DNA of 64,000 nucleotides, from assembly GCF_000717655.1 (NCBI RefSeq), contig NZ_JNZY01000004.1, positions 1 to 64,000 of the forward strand, read 5' to 3'. This DNA is from Streptomyces katrae. GTDB lineage: Bacteria > Actinomycetota > Actinomycetes > Streptomycetales > Streptomycetaceae. Position 1 is the first letter of the stretch, and each line of letters starts with the position of its first letter. The notes beneath the pieces are model-generated. The model worked only from the letters and a program-made list of their open reading frames with translations. It made no database searches and was not told the DNA's origin. The translations under genes and the position numbers were made by a program. Of this stretch, positions 1 through 8,150 are shown in pieces.

Positions 1-266
1 GGTTCATGTTCCGATTGGCCCAGATCAGAGATGCCGAGCAGGAGCCCCTGTCCATCCGGAGCCAGTCCCCAGGACCACGGAGGTGGAGCAGGATGGTGCT
101 GGGGGAAGGCTACGGTCCCCTGAAGGGCCCATAGGCACCCTTTCCGGACCCAGGCAGGGTCAACCTGCACCAAACAGCGGCCAGATGCGCATGTCGGTAG
201 GAGTGGGCCCGCAGGCGCCCCAGATCGCTACGCGCTCCTCATCTCTCAGCGTCCGACGATCGTCTG
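1..266. repeat. left arm of a ~265-bp imperfect inverted repeat flanking doxX
   Basis: Read forward, this stretch matches the reverse complement of 1080-1345 along its whole length with scattered substitutions and small indels, roughly 85% identical by eye. The most conserved blocks are at the inner end (about 200-265) and around 55-85. The match begins at about position 9 and may continue left of the window. A ten-codon ORF on the minus strand (start near 190, ending in TGA) is kept in both arms. I recognise no transposase or known element. From 267 to 395 I see nothing. Confidence 0.8.
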
Positions 267-395
267 GGGCCGCTCTAAGCCGCCCACGATCGCCACCTGT
301 TCCCTGACGAGGCGACCGTGGGCTGTTTGTCATGGCGCGTGCCCCGAGTGGGAGGTTGAGGAATCCGGCAGCGGACTCCGTCTGACGCCTTGGGG

Positions 396-938
396 TCAGT
401 CGCGGATGAGGAGGACGGTGAAACCCACTACGACTCCCAGCAGCAGTCCGAGGAAGGAGTACCGGGCCCGCGACTCGCGTAGGACGGGGAGGAAGCGGTC
501 GACGGAGAAGCGGCCCGGCCCGGTGAGGGTGAGGGCGACGACCCCGGCGAAGAGCACCGACTCGAGTTCCACACCCTTCGGGGCGAAGTAGGCGCTCAAG
601 CCCCGGACTGCGAGGACGTTGATGAACGTACCGGTCAGAGCCGCGCCGGCGAGCGGAGTGAGCAGGCCGAGGGCGAGCCCGAGGCCACCCAGGGTTTCCG
701 AGAGGCCGGCGATGACGGCCATGGCATCCCCGGCGGGATAGCCGCTCATCGAGAAGCCCTTGCCGGTCGCGGTGAGGCCCGGGCCCTTGAACCAGCCGAA
801 GAGCTTCTGGGTGCCGTGGCCGGCGATGGTGAGGCCGACGACGAGCCGAAGCACGAGCAGGCCGGTGTCGTGCGTGGCGGTGGTGCCAGGAGTCGAGGTG
901 GCACGAAAGATCGTGCGATCCCGCAGTTCGTACGCCAT
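396..938 (-). CDS. DoxX family integral membrane protein
   Basis: A 180-residue protein with about four hydrophobic segments. The first segment carries the DoxX-type pattern LRLVVGLTIAGHGTQKLFGW, followed by a GP-x-G-x-T loop. Family members are small membrane proteins, some linked to thiosulfate:quinone oxidoreductase or redox partners, but no partner gene is adjacent here, so substrate and role are open. I start it at the ATG for MAYELRD; an in-frame start at 965 would add nine residues unlike the family. The gene lies between the two arms of an inverted repeat, and the right arm is its upstream region, so its promoter probably lies in repeated DNA. Confidence 0.8.
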   Translation of the reverse strand: MAYELRDRTIFRATSTPGTTATHDTGLLVLRLVVGLTIAGHGTQKLFGWFKGPGLTATGKGFSMSGYPAGDAMAVIAGLSETLGGLGLALGLLTPLAGAALTGTFINVLAVRGLSAYFAPKGVELESVLFAGVVALTLTGPGRFSVDRFLPVLRESRARYSFLGLLLGVVVGFTVLLIRD

Positions 939-1079
939 GAACGTCCGTTCTTCCGTCCCCTGCAAACGACGGCCACCCTATGGCGCTCGCCCGAAATGCC
1001 CAGGCCGCAACGTCGTCCCACCACATCGTCGACCCGTTCGGCGCAGACCGACCACGCCCTCGCAACGTTGCAGTCCCCA

Positions 1080-1345
1080 CCCCAGACGGCCGTCGGACGC
1101 CGAGAGATGAGGAGCGCGTAGCGATCTGGGGCGCGCGGGCCCACTCCTGCCGGCATGGTCATCTGGTCGCTGTCTGGTGCAGGTTGACCCTGCCCGGGCC
1201 CGGAAAGTGCTTCCTATGGGCCCTTCAGGGGACCGTGGCCTCCCCCTGGCCCCATCCTGCTCCCCTCCGTGGTCCTGGGGACTGGCTCCGGACGACAGGG
1301 GCTGCCGGGCGGCATCTCTGATCTGGGCTGGTCGGAATCCGGACC
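1080..1345. repeat. right arm of the inverted repeat flanking doxX
   Basis: The reverse complement matches 1-266. In the transcriptional sense of doxX this arm is the upstream region. The inner boundary is abrupt near 1080 (shared GTCTGGGG) and the DNA on the doxX side no longer matches. On the plus strand it holds a short ORF near 1155-1187 (MVIWSLSGAG, then TGA) that parallels MRIWPLFGAG in the left arm. No target-site duplication or transposase motif is visible. Confidence 0.8.
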
Positions 1346-1604
1346 CCCCTGGCCATCCTTCGGGGGCGTCCCGGCAGTCTGTTGGCATTCCGGGGCGGGC
1401 CGGGCAGTCAAGGGTGGCCGAAGGCCATCGCGAAGCGACGCGACGACGAACGCGTGGACCCCGCCCCCGCCCCTATCCCGATCGACTCGCCGACCCCGAG
1501 CACGCACCGCGACAACCCCTGGAACACCCCCGCGGCGGCGATCCCGCACAACACGACGCACGACAACCCGCAGAAGGCCCAACAGCCCTGATAACCCGTC
1601 AGGA
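1346..1604. other. gap with a possible small proline-rich ORF
   Basis: This is the rest of the 640-bp gap between doxX and the next gene. A plus-strand frame at 1382-1591 (TTG start, ending TGA TAA) encodes about 69 residues rich in Pro, Asn, Thr and His. Its third codon positions are strikingly G/C, as in real Streptomyces genes. No ribosome binding site or recognisable domain is present, so it may be a short gene or a remnant. A hydrophobic minus-strand ORF over the same bases has poorer codon use. Confidence 0.3.
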
Positions 1605-2720
1605 TCATTCCGCTCCGGCTCCCAGCCGGACTTCCAGCCTCCCCACCCTCCCCTTCTCCCCCGCCGCCCAGCAGCCCCCGTCACCCGCACAGTCGACGGT
1701 GTCGAACGAGCCGGCCTCGAGCGGCCGCCAGCTCCTGCCGCCGTCCGTCGTGACGTCCGTGCCGGTCGGGCCCACCGCCAGGGCCGCGTCGTGCAGGTGC
1801 GGGAGCCAGGCCGCGCCCGAGCGGTATGACGGCGGTGGGGTGTGGGCCGGGCGCCAGGTGCGGCCCGCGTCCGCCGAGACGGCCGCGGCCTGCGGGGAGG
1901 CTTCGCCGGTGCGGTAGTCGCCGCCGACCGCGAGGCCCCTCGTACGGTCGCGGAAGGCCAGCGCGAAGACCCCCTTGGCCGGGTCGCCCGCCGGGATGCC
2001 CGATTCGGCGACCCGCCAGGTGCGGCCGCGGTCCGCCGAGTGCAGGATCCGGGCGGCCGCGCCGCCGCCGGTGGCCAGCCAGACGTCGCGCGACCCCGCG
2101 CTCACCAGGCACTGGCCGCTCGCCGCGAAGCCCGCCTCGCCCGCCAGGGCGTCCGGCATGCCCGCACTCGGCAGGACCGACCAGTTCCGGCCGCCGTCGT
2201 CCGTCGACAGGATCCGGAACCTGTCGTCCACCGGGTCGCTCATGGCCAGCCCGTGCCGGGAGTCGAAGAAGGTGAGGCAGTCGTAGAAGGCGCGCGGGTC
2301 GGGGTTGCGGAAGGTCTCGGTCCAGGTGGCGCCGCCGTCCTCGGTGCGCAGCACCCGTGACGCCTCGCCCTCCCCGATGGAGAGGGCCACCGCACGCCGC
2401 GCGTCGAAGGCCTCGATGTCGCGCAGCTCCAGGCCTTCCGCGACCGCGCCCGGGGGTGAGACGTCGCGCCAGCTGCGGCCGCCGTCCACGGTGCGCAGCA
2501 CCGTGCCCTTGGAGCCTGCCACCCAGGCCGTGGAGCGACTGACCGCCGCCAGGCCGCGGAAGCGGGAGTCCTTGCCGGTCTCCTTCAGCGCCCAGCCCAC
2601 GCCCCGCAACCCCTGCGCGTCGTACCCCTGCACGTCGTGCGCGTCCTCCGCGTACGCGGGGGCGGCCAGCAGCCCCACTGTCAGAGCCGCCGCGGCCATG
2701 CCAACTCCCAGAAGTCTCAT
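1605..2720 (-). CDS. secreted Asp-box (BNR) repeat beta-propeller protein
   Basis: A 371-residue protein. It starts with a signal peptide (MRLLGVGMAAAALTVGLLAA, then AYA before the mature part). Six Asp-box type repeats follow (S/T-x-D-x-G-x-S/T-W), for example VDGGRSW, EDGGATW, DDGGRNW, ADRGRTW, ADAGRTW and TDGGRSW. The repeats and length fit a sialidase-like or YCF48-like beta-propeller, usually annotated as an oxidoreductase or exo-sialidase-like protein. Asp boxes are structural, so no enzyme activity follows from them. I choose the ATG that opens the signal peptide over an in-frame start at 2801, which would add a basic 27-residue leader and overlap the divergent gene. Confidence 0.8.
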   Translation of the reverse strand: MRLLGVGMAAAALTVGLLAAPAYAEDAHDVQGYDAQGLRGVGWALKETGKDSRFRGLAAVSRSTAWVAGSKGTVLRTVDGGRSWRDVSPPGAVAEGLELRDIEAFDARRAVALSIGEGEASRVLRTEDGGATWTETFRNPDPRAFYDCLTFFDSRHGLAMSDPVDDRFRILSTDDGGRNWSVLPSAGMPDALAGEAGFAASGQCLVSAGSRDVWLATGGGAAARILHSADRGRTWRVAESGIPAGDPAKGVFALAFRDRTRGLAVGGDYRTGEASPQAAAVSADAGRTWRPAHTPPPSYRSGAAWLPHLHDAALAVGPTGTDVTTDGGRSWRPLEAGSFDTVDCAGDGGCWAAGEKGRVGRLEVRLGAGAE

Positions 2721-2794
2721 GGCGCCGGAAGCTAATGCACCCCGGATCCGGCGTCCAGGGTGCATCCGGGTCGCCGCGTTCCTAGGCTGGGGCC

Positions 2795-3211
2795 ATGCCA
2801 TCCAAGGAACCCAAGGCCTACGACGGCAAGCGCATCACCGTCACGTACGACACCGGCCGGTGTCTGCACGCCGCCGAGTGCGTGGGCGGGCTGCCCGAGG
2901 TGTTCGACTCGGGGAAGCGTCCGTGGGTGCAGCCCGACGGGGCCGAGCCGGAGCGGGTGGCCGAGGTGATCCGCCGCTGCCCCTCGGGCGCGCTGCAGTA
3001 CCGGTTCGCGGACGAGGGGCCGGCCGAGGAGCCGGACCGGCCGACCGCCGTCGTACGGTCGGCCGCCGGCCAGCTCGTGATGCGCGGCGATCTGCACGTG
3101 ACGACGCCCGACGGGACCGTCCGCAGGGAGACCAGGGCAGTGCTTTGCGCCTGTGGAGTGAGCGGGAACCAGCCGTTCTGCGACCATTCCGGAGCGTGCG
3201 GCAGCGGCTGA
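2795..3211 (+). CDS. two-domain Fe-S protein: Fer4_19-type domain plus CDGSH-like domain
   Basis: A 138-residue protein. Residues 12-75 form a divergent 4Fe-4S type domain (C23, C29, and C62 in RCPSGAL). Residues 85-138 resemble the CDGSH [2Fe-2S] domain: CACGVSGNQPFCD, with C118, C120 and C129. Proteins with this pairing are probably cytosolic electron carriers or Fe-S sensors. The final motif reads CDHSGA, so the usual histidine four residues after the third cysteine is absent and H131 lies only two residues after it. Transcribed divergently from the Asp-box protein with about 75 bp between the starts. Confidence 0.85.
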   Translation: MPSKEPKAYDGKRITVTYDTGRCLHAAECVGGLPEVFDSGKRPWVQPDGAEPERVAEVIRRCPSGALQYRFADEGPAEEPDRPTAVVRSAAGQLVMRGDLHVTTPDGTVRRETRAVLCACGVSGNQPFCDHSGACGSG

Positions 3212-3399
3212 GCCCCCTTGGCGCGCATCCGCTCCCACCACCTCACGCCATTACTCTGTGCAATCAAACGGACGCGTTCCAGCCAATCGGTGACACAGCT
3301 CACGTCAGTTCGCGTGCACGGATTTGCCGATTCCGGCGTCTATCCGGTTGCCGGGTTCCACCCACGCCCGGCAGCAGATCCGCCGCAAGGGAGCGAGCC

Positions 3400-3816
3400 T
3401 TGATCACTGTTATCGAGCAGGCCGTGCAGGCCCGTCTGGTCGCCACCGCCCCGAAGGTCGAGACCGTACCCGTCACGCTCTGCTACGACCGCGCAGATCC
3501 CTTCGCCGTGCGCATGGCCTTCCCCGCCCCCGCCACCCTCGAGGGCATCGAGGTCTCGTGGACCTTCGCGCGCGAGCTCCTCGAGTCGGGGCTGGACCGC
3601 CCGACGGGGTGCGGCGACGTGCGGGTGCGGCCGTACGACATCGACCGGACCACGATCGAGTTCCACGCGCCCGAGGGCGTGGCGATCGTGCTGATGCTGA
3701 CGGCCGAACTGCACCTGTTCCTGGAACGGGCCGCGACGGTCGTCCCGCCGGGTCTGGAGCACCTGTACCTCGACATGGACCACAGCCTGGCCGAGCTGAT
3801 GCGCGACCCGCGCTGA
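3400..3816 (+). CDS. SsgA-family sporulation/cell division regulator
   Basis: A 138-residue protein with the signature of SsgA-like proteins, which occur in sporulating actinomycetes and steer septum placement and spore wall assembly: LCYDRADPFAVRMAF, WTFARELLESGL, RPTGCGDVRV, and a C-terminal PPGLEHLYLDMD. I cannot assign it to a particular paralogue. The start is a TTG preceded by AAGGGAG about eight bases upstream; no ATG or GTG fits the family N-terminus (ITVIEQAVQARL). It stands alone, with a 188-bp upstream region and a hairpin downstream. Confidence 0.9.
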   Translation: MITVIEQAVQARLVATAPKVETVPVTLCYDRADPFAVRMAFPAPATLEGIEVSWTFARELLESGLDRPTGCGDVRVRPYDIDRTTIEFHAPEGVAIVLMLTAELHLFLERAATVVPPGLEHLYLDMDHSLAELMRDPR

Positions 3817-3866
3817 GGGCGGGCCCCACCTCCTGCCCGCCCGCTCCCCCGCGCTTAATTCGTTTG

Positions 3867-3886
3867 CGGGCGGCTCAGGCCGCCCG
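3867..3886 (+). terminator. GC hairpin downstream of the SsgA-like gene
   Basis: A seven-base stem GGGCGGC / GCCGCCC with a four-base loop, 50 bp after the stop codon. It has no T-run, as is common in high-GC genomes. It could equally be a leader hairpin of the ABC-F gene starting at 4020. Confidence 0.45.
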
Positions 3887-4019
3887 TAGCTTCGTAGACG
3901 CCCCACCGCCGTCGAAACGGAGCAGGACATTGGACTTCTGAGGTCCGAGACACCGACCCACCCGGCCGTCGGCTGTCTCCCCGCGTTGCACGCACCACTC
4001 ACGCAACCTGGAGGCCTCC

Positions 4020-5660
4020 ATGTCCCATACCCCTGCTTTCATCACGTGTTCCGCCCTGTCCTTCGACTGGCCCGACGGCACCCCCGTCTTCGAGGGCTTC
4101 GACCTGGCCGTCGGTCCTGGCCGTACCGGCCTCATCGGGCTCAACGGCTGCGGGAAGTCCACCCTGCTGAAGCTCGTCGCTGGTGAACTGACCCCGTCCG
4201 ACGGCCAGTTGTCCGTGGCCGGAACCATCGGGCACCTTCCTCAGAGCGTCACCCTCGACACCGCCCTGCGCGTGGACGAGGCGCTCGGCATCCGCGCCAT
4301 CCGCACCGCCCTGCACGCCATCGAGGCGGGCGAGGCCTCCGAGGCGAACTTCGCCACGGTGGGCGACGACTGGGACGTCGAGGAGCGGGCCCTGGCCACG
4401 CTCGACCAGCTCGGGCTCGCCCGGATCGGCCTGGACCGTACGGTCGGCGAACTCTCCGGGGGCGAATGCGTGTTGCTGCGCCTCGCGGCCCTGCTCCTGG
4501 CCCGGCCCGACGTCCTGCTGCTGGACGAGCCGACGAACAACCTCGACCTGCGCGCCCGGCGCCGCCTGTACGCGGCGGTCGAGTCCTGGTCCGGGGTGCT
4601 GCTCCTGGTCAGCCACGACCGGGAGCTGCTGGAGCGGGTCGACCAGATCGCCGACCTGCACGACGGCGAAGTCCGCTGGTACGGAGGGAACTTCACTGCG
4701 TACGAGGAGCAGCTCGCCGCCGAGCAGGACGCGGCCGAGCGGATGGTCCGGGTCGCGGAGGCCGACGTACAGCGGCAGAAGCGGGAACTGTCCGACGCGC
4801 ACATGAAGTTGGCGCGGCGCAAGCGGTACGGCCAGAAGATGTACGACTCGAAGCGCGAGCCGAAGATCGTCATGGGCGCCCGCAAGCGCGCCGCCCAGGA
4901 GTCGGCGGGCAAGCACCGCATCATGCACACCGAAAAGCTGGCGCAGGCGAAGGAGCGGCTGGACCAGGCGGTGGAGGCGGTCCGGGACGACGACGAGATC
5001 CGGATCAGGCTGCCCGCCACACAGGTCCCGCCGGGGCGCCGGGTCCTGACCCTGAGCGATGTGCACCTGGTGCACGGGGCCAGGGCTGCGGGTGAGTGGG
5101 AGCTGCGCGGTCCGGAGCGGATCGCGCTGGTGGGCCGCAACGGTTCGGGCAAGACGACCCTGCTGCGCACGATCGCGGGCCTGCTCGCGCCGGCGTCCGG
5201 CGAGGCGCTGACCCATGTGCCGACGCGGTTCCTGCCGCAGCGGCTGGACGTGCTCGACGAGAGCCGTTCGGTGGTGGAGAACGTGGCGCGGTTCGCCCCG
5301 CAGGCCTCGAACAATCTGATCCGGGCGCGGCTCGCGCACTTCCTGTTCCGGGGCGCCCGGGCGGACCGGCCTGCGGGCACGCTGTCGGGCGGCGAGCGGT
5401 TCCGGGCGGCGCTGGCGGCGCTGCTGCTGGCGGAGCCGGCTCCGCAGCTGCTGATGCTGGACGAGCCGACGAACAACCTGGACCTGGCGAGCGTGCGGCA
5501 GCTGGCGGGCGCGCTGGAGTCGTACGAGGGCGCACTGCTGGTCGCGAGCCACGACGTGCCGTTCCTGGAGTCGATCGGGATCACGCGGTGGCTGCTGCTC
5601 GACGGCGAGATGCGGCCGACCACGGCCGAGGAGGTGCGGGAGACGCTCTGGCACGAGTGA
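4020..5660 (+). CDS. ABC-F family ATPase
   Basis: A 546-residue soluble protein with two ABC domains and no membrane segment, as in ABC-F translation factors and ribosome-protection resistance proteins. First domain: Walker A GLNGCGKST (about 40-48), signature LSGGE, Walker B LLLDEPTNNLDL. Linker about 235-330: charged and helical. Second domain: Walker A GRNGSGKTT, signature LSGGER, LMLDEPTNNLDL. ABC-F proteins bind the ribosome and act on stalled or drug-bound ribosomes; whether this one gives resistance cannot be read from sequence. Strong ribosome binding site (GGAGG, five-base spacing). A ~200-bp leader precedes it; some ABC-F genes are controlled by leader attenuation. Confidence 0.9.
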   Translation: MSHTPAFITCSALSFDWPDGTPVFEGFDLAVGPGRTGLIGLNGCGKSTLLKLVAGELTPSDGQLSVAGTIGHLPQSVTLDTALRVDEALGIRAIRTALHAIEAGEASEANFATVGDDWDVEERALATLDQLGLARIGLDRTVGELSGGECVLLRLAALLLARPDVLLLDEPTNNLDLRARRRLYAAVESWSGVLLLVSHDRELLERVDQIADLHDGEVRWYGGNFTAYEEQLAAEQDAAERMVRVAEADVQRQKRELSDAHMKLARRKRYGQKMYDSKREPKIVMGARKRAAQESAGKHRIMHTEKLAQAKERLDQAVEAVRDDDEIRIRLPATQVPPGRRVLTLSDVHLVHGARAAGEWELRGPERIALVGRNGSGKTTLLRTIAGLLAPASGEALTHVPTRFLPQRLDVLDESRSVVENVARFAPQASNNLIRARLAHFLFRGARADRPAGTLSGGERFRAALAALLLAEPAPQLLMLDEPTNNLDLASVRQLAGALESYEGALLVASHDVPFLESIGITRWLLLDGEMRPTTAEEVRETLWHE

Positions 5661-5667
5661 CGGGCGT

Positions 5668-5705
5668 GGTGGTCCCCGCCGTCAAGGACGGTCCCGGGGA
5701 CCACC
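5668..5705 (+). terminator. rho-independent-like hairpin after the ABC-F gene
   Basis: An 11-bp perfect stem (GGTGGTCCCCG / CGGGGACCACC) starting eight bases after the ABC-F stop codon, with no clear U-tract. Position and strength fit a terminator. Confidence 0.7.
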
Positions 5706-5823
5706 TGTCGGCGTGACTTTCGCTCCCCGACGCCCCTCCAGCACGCCTACAAACTGCGTAGATAACCGGATGTAACCGGTCATATGAACGCCTGGGGCTT
5801 GGCGGCTCCTCACGCTCCGCTTA

Positions 5824-5856
5824 ACCTACGGGTTCGTAGGCTACGGAACCGTAGGT
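5824..5856 (+). promoter_or_regulatory. tandem palindromes before the desaturase gene (putative operator)
   Basis: Two adjacent inverted repeats: CCTACG-GGTT-CGTAGG (5825-5840) and CTACGG-AA-CCGTAG (5841-5854), together framed by ACCTACGG...CCGTAGGT. They lie 27 bp before the desaturase start, overlapping where a promoter would be expected. The layout fits a dimeric repressor such as a TetR-type fatty acid regulator. The regulator is not encoded nearby. Confidence 0.65.
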
Positions 5857-5882
5857 AATTCGCTTTGTCCCCAGGAGCACCC

Positions 5883-6854
5883 GTGACGATCACCTCTCCC
5901 CACCTCGGCAGCTCGGAGGCGTGGACAGACGCCAAGCTGCTGTACGCGCTGGAAGAGGTGGTCGAGCAGGAACTCAACCGCCATCTGAAGGTCACCAAGG
6001 ACTGGATGCCCCACGAGTACGTCCCGTGGAGCGACGGCCGGAACTTCCCGGGCTTCTTCGAGGACGGGGAGGCCTGGGACCCGGAGCAGTCCAAGGTCAC
6101 CGACATCGGCAAGATCGCGCTGGTCGTGAACCTGCTGACCGAGGACAACCTCCCCAGCTACCACCACGAGATCGCCACGCTCTTCGGGCGCAACGGCGCC
6201 TGGGGCACCTGGGTGCACCGCTGGACGGCCGAGGAGGGCCGCCACGGCATCGTGATGCGCGACTACCTGCTGGCCTCGCGCGCCGTGGACCCGGACAAGC
6301 TGGAAGCGTTCCGCATGCAGCACATGTCGGAGGGCTTCGAGTCCGACAACCGGCACTCGATGCTGCACTCCGTGGCGTACGTGGCCTTCCAGGAGCTCGC
6401 GACCCGCATCTCGCACCGCAACACCGGCCACCAGTCCGGTGACCCGGTCTGCGACCGGATGCTGGCCCGCATCGCGCAGGACGAGAACCTGCACATGATC
6501 TTCTACCGGAACCTGCTGGGCGCCGCCTTCGAGATCGCCCCGGACCCGACGATGCAGGCCGTGCGCGACGTCGTGGTCAACTTCCGGATGCCCGGACACG
6601 GCATGCCCGGCTTCGAGCGCATGGCCGCCCAGATGGCGATCGGCGGGGTCTACAACCTGCGGATCCACCACGACGACGTGCTGAGCCCCGTGATCCGCTT
6701 CCTGAAGATCATGGACATCGACGGTCTCGGCCCCGAGGGCCAGAAGGCCCAGGAGGAGCTGGGGCTGTTCATGAACGGCCTGGACTCCGAGGCCCGCAAG
6801 TTCGACGAGCGCCTGGCCGCCCGCGCGGCCCGTATCGCGGCCCGCAAGGCCTGA
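5883..6854 (+). CDS. acyl-ACP desaturase (soluble di-iron, fatty acid desaturase type 2)
   Basis: A 323-residue protein introducing a double bond into acyl chains on acyl carrier protein. The di-iron ligand motifs of the plant/mycobacterial acyl-ACP desaturase family are visible: E-E-G-R-H in WTAEEGRHGIVM (first ExxH) and DENLH in AQDENLHMIFY (second ExxH), with further glutamates in the first helices. No membrane segment. The start is the GTG preceded by AGGAG with a five-base gap; an in-frame TTG at 5865 lacks a binding site. The twin palindromes upstream suggest control by membrane lipid or acyl-chain status. A strong terminator follows. Confidence 0.93.
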   Translation: MTITSPHLGSSEAWTDAKLLYALEEVVEQELNRHLKVTKDWMPHEYVPWSDGRNFPGFFEDGEAWDPEQSKVTDIGKIALVVNLLTEDNLPSYHHEIATLFGRNGAWGTWVHRWTAEEGRHGIVMRDYLLASRAVDPDKLEAFRMQHMSEGFESDNRHSMLHSVAYVAFQELATRISHRNTGHQSGDPVCDRMLARIAQDENLHMIFYRNLLGAAFEIAPDPTMQAVRDVVVNFRMPGHGMPGFERMAAQMAIGGVYNLRIHHDDVLSPVIRFLKIMDIDGLGPEGQKAQEELGLFMNGLDSEARKFDERLAARAARIAARKA

Positions 6855-6878
6855 CGGCCCGGACCCTCAGCCCGTCAC

Positions 6879-6914
6879 CGAAACCCTGGCAGAGCCGTAC
6901 TCCGCCAGGGTTTC
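6879..6914 (+). terminator. strong terminator between the convergent desaturase and whiB-like genes
   Basis: Stem CGAAACCCTGGC / GCCAGGGTTTCG of 12 bp with a 12-base loop. A-rich on one side and T-rich on the other, it can serve both convergent genes. Confidence 0.85.
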
Positions 6915-6955
6915 GTGCTGCTCGGCCGTCGGGCCTGTGCGGCCCTCGTGCCCGG

Positions 6956-7219
6956 TCAGCTGCGCGGGCGCAGGGCGAGGCGCTCCGACTCCGAGAGGCC
7001 GCCCCAGACGCCGAAGCGCTCGTCGTTGGCCAGGGCGTACTCCAGGCATGCCACGCGGCCCTCGCACGCCCCGCACAGCCGCTTCGCGTCCCGCAGGGAC
7101 GAGCCGGGCTCCGGGAAGAAGAAGCCCGGGCCCGTCTGGGCGCAGAGGGCGAGGTCGTACCAGGCGGGCGCGGTGGTGGCGGTGGTGGCGGTGGTGGCGG
7201 TAGCGGTGTTCATCGACAT
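6956..7219 (-). CDS. WhiB-like [4Fe-4S] transcription factor
   Basis: An 87-residue Wbl protein with the four cluster cysteines C26, C49, C52 and C58 (C-x22-C-x2-C-x5-C), the G-V-W-G-G turn near residue 70, and a short basic C-terminus (RLALRPRS). Wbl proteins bind an Fe-S cluster, usually contact region 4 of the principal sigma factor, and control development or stress genes. The N-terminus has a low-complexity run of Ala/Thr triplets (TATTATTAT) coded by GGTGGTGGC-type repeats. Starts at 7219 (MSMN) or 7213 (MN) are both possible; neither has a clear binding site. I cannot assign the paralogue. Confidence 0.88.
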   Translation of the reverse strand: MSMNTATATTATTATTAPAWYDLALCAQTGPGFFFPEPGSSLRDAKRLCGACEGRVACLEYALANDERFGVWGGLSESERLALRPRS

Positions 7220-7299
7220 GCCGGAGATACTCACGGCCGCCGATGGACGTCCGATCAACGCCTGATCAACACCGGCTCACTCCGGGCCCTCCGCAGGGC

Positions 7300-8094
7300 T
7301 CAGGCCCCTGCCGCAGGAGCGCTGGCAATGACCGCGAACCGCGCACCGTAGGGGTCCGCCAGCTTCGCGAAGCGGCCGACGCCCTCCATGAACACCGGCG
7401 ACAGCCGGACCTTGCCGCCCGACTCCTCGGCCCTGGCCGCCGTCACATCGCAGTCGGCCACCTCGAAGTACGGGGTCCAGTAGGGGCGTTCGGCGTCCTC
7501 CACCGGGTCCGAGCCGATCGGGACCAGGCCGCCGAAGGCCGCCTCGTCGGGCGTGCCGGCCGCCTTGACCACCGTGTACGAGCCGCCTTCGAAGGGCATC
7601 TCGCTGATTTCCCAGCCGAAGACCGAGCCGTAGAAGGCCGCGGCCGCCTGCACGTCGGCCGTGTACAGCTCGGTCCAGCACAGGGTGCCGACGTCGGTGA
7701 CCGCGCCGAGGCCCTCGATCCTGCCCGGCTGCCAGATCGAGAACGTGACCCCCGCCGGGTCGGCGAAGATCGCCATCCGGCCGAGGCCCATGACGTTCCG
7801 GGGTTCGACCGCGACCGTGCCGCCCGCCTCGACCACGGCGGCCGCAGTGGCGTCGGCGTCGGAGCTCTGGAAGTACAGCGTCCAGGCGGACCGGACCTCC
7901 TCCGGCGCGACGGCCATGGCGCCCGCCACCGTCTTGCCGCCGAGGTGGAACATCGCGTATCCGCCGGCTTCCTCGCCGCCCGGCCGGAAGTCCCAGCCGA
8001 ACAGCCCGGTGTAGAACCCGGCGGCGCCGTCGAGGTGGGGCGTGCCGAGGTCGACCCAGTTCGGGGAGCCGTCTTTGTAGTCCGTCGTGAGCAT
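7300..8094 (-). CDS. VOC (glyoxalase/bleomycin-resistance fold) family protein
   Basis: A 264-residue protein built from two tandem VOC modules. Each has the pattern W-x-(D/E)-L-x-T-x-D...FY...FGW (WVDLGTPHLDGAAGFY and WTELYTADVQAAAAFY), ending in DPAG or DPYG strands. The paired domains form a metal-binding cleft in glyoxalases, dioxygenases and some resistance proteins; ligand unknown. Good ribosome binding site (AAGGAG) before the ATG. Same strand as the LigD polymerase gene 56 bp upstream, so possibly co-transcribed. Confidence 0.85.
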   Translation of the reverse strand: MLTTDYKDGSPNWVDLGTPHLDGAAGFYTGLFGWDFRPGGEEAGGYAMFHLGGKTVAGAMAVAPEEVRSAWTLYFQSSDADATAAAVVEAGGTVAVEPRNVMGLGRMAIFADPAGVTFSIWQPGRIEGLGAVTDVGTLCWTELYTADVQAAAAFYGSVFGWEISEMPFEGGSYTVVKAAGTPDEAAFGGLVPIGSDPVEDAERPYWTPYFEVADCDVTAARAEESGGKVRLSPVFMEGVGRFAKLADPYGARFAVIASAPAAGA

Positions 8095-8150
8095 GACCCG
8101 TACTCCTTCCGTCCTCACTACGAGCATGGCACCCGCCACTGACAGCGGGC

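Noticed and set aside
1408..1608. Minus-strand 66-codon hydrophobic ORF
   Set aside because: Codon use is poorer than in the plus-strand frame over the same bases, and there is no binding site.
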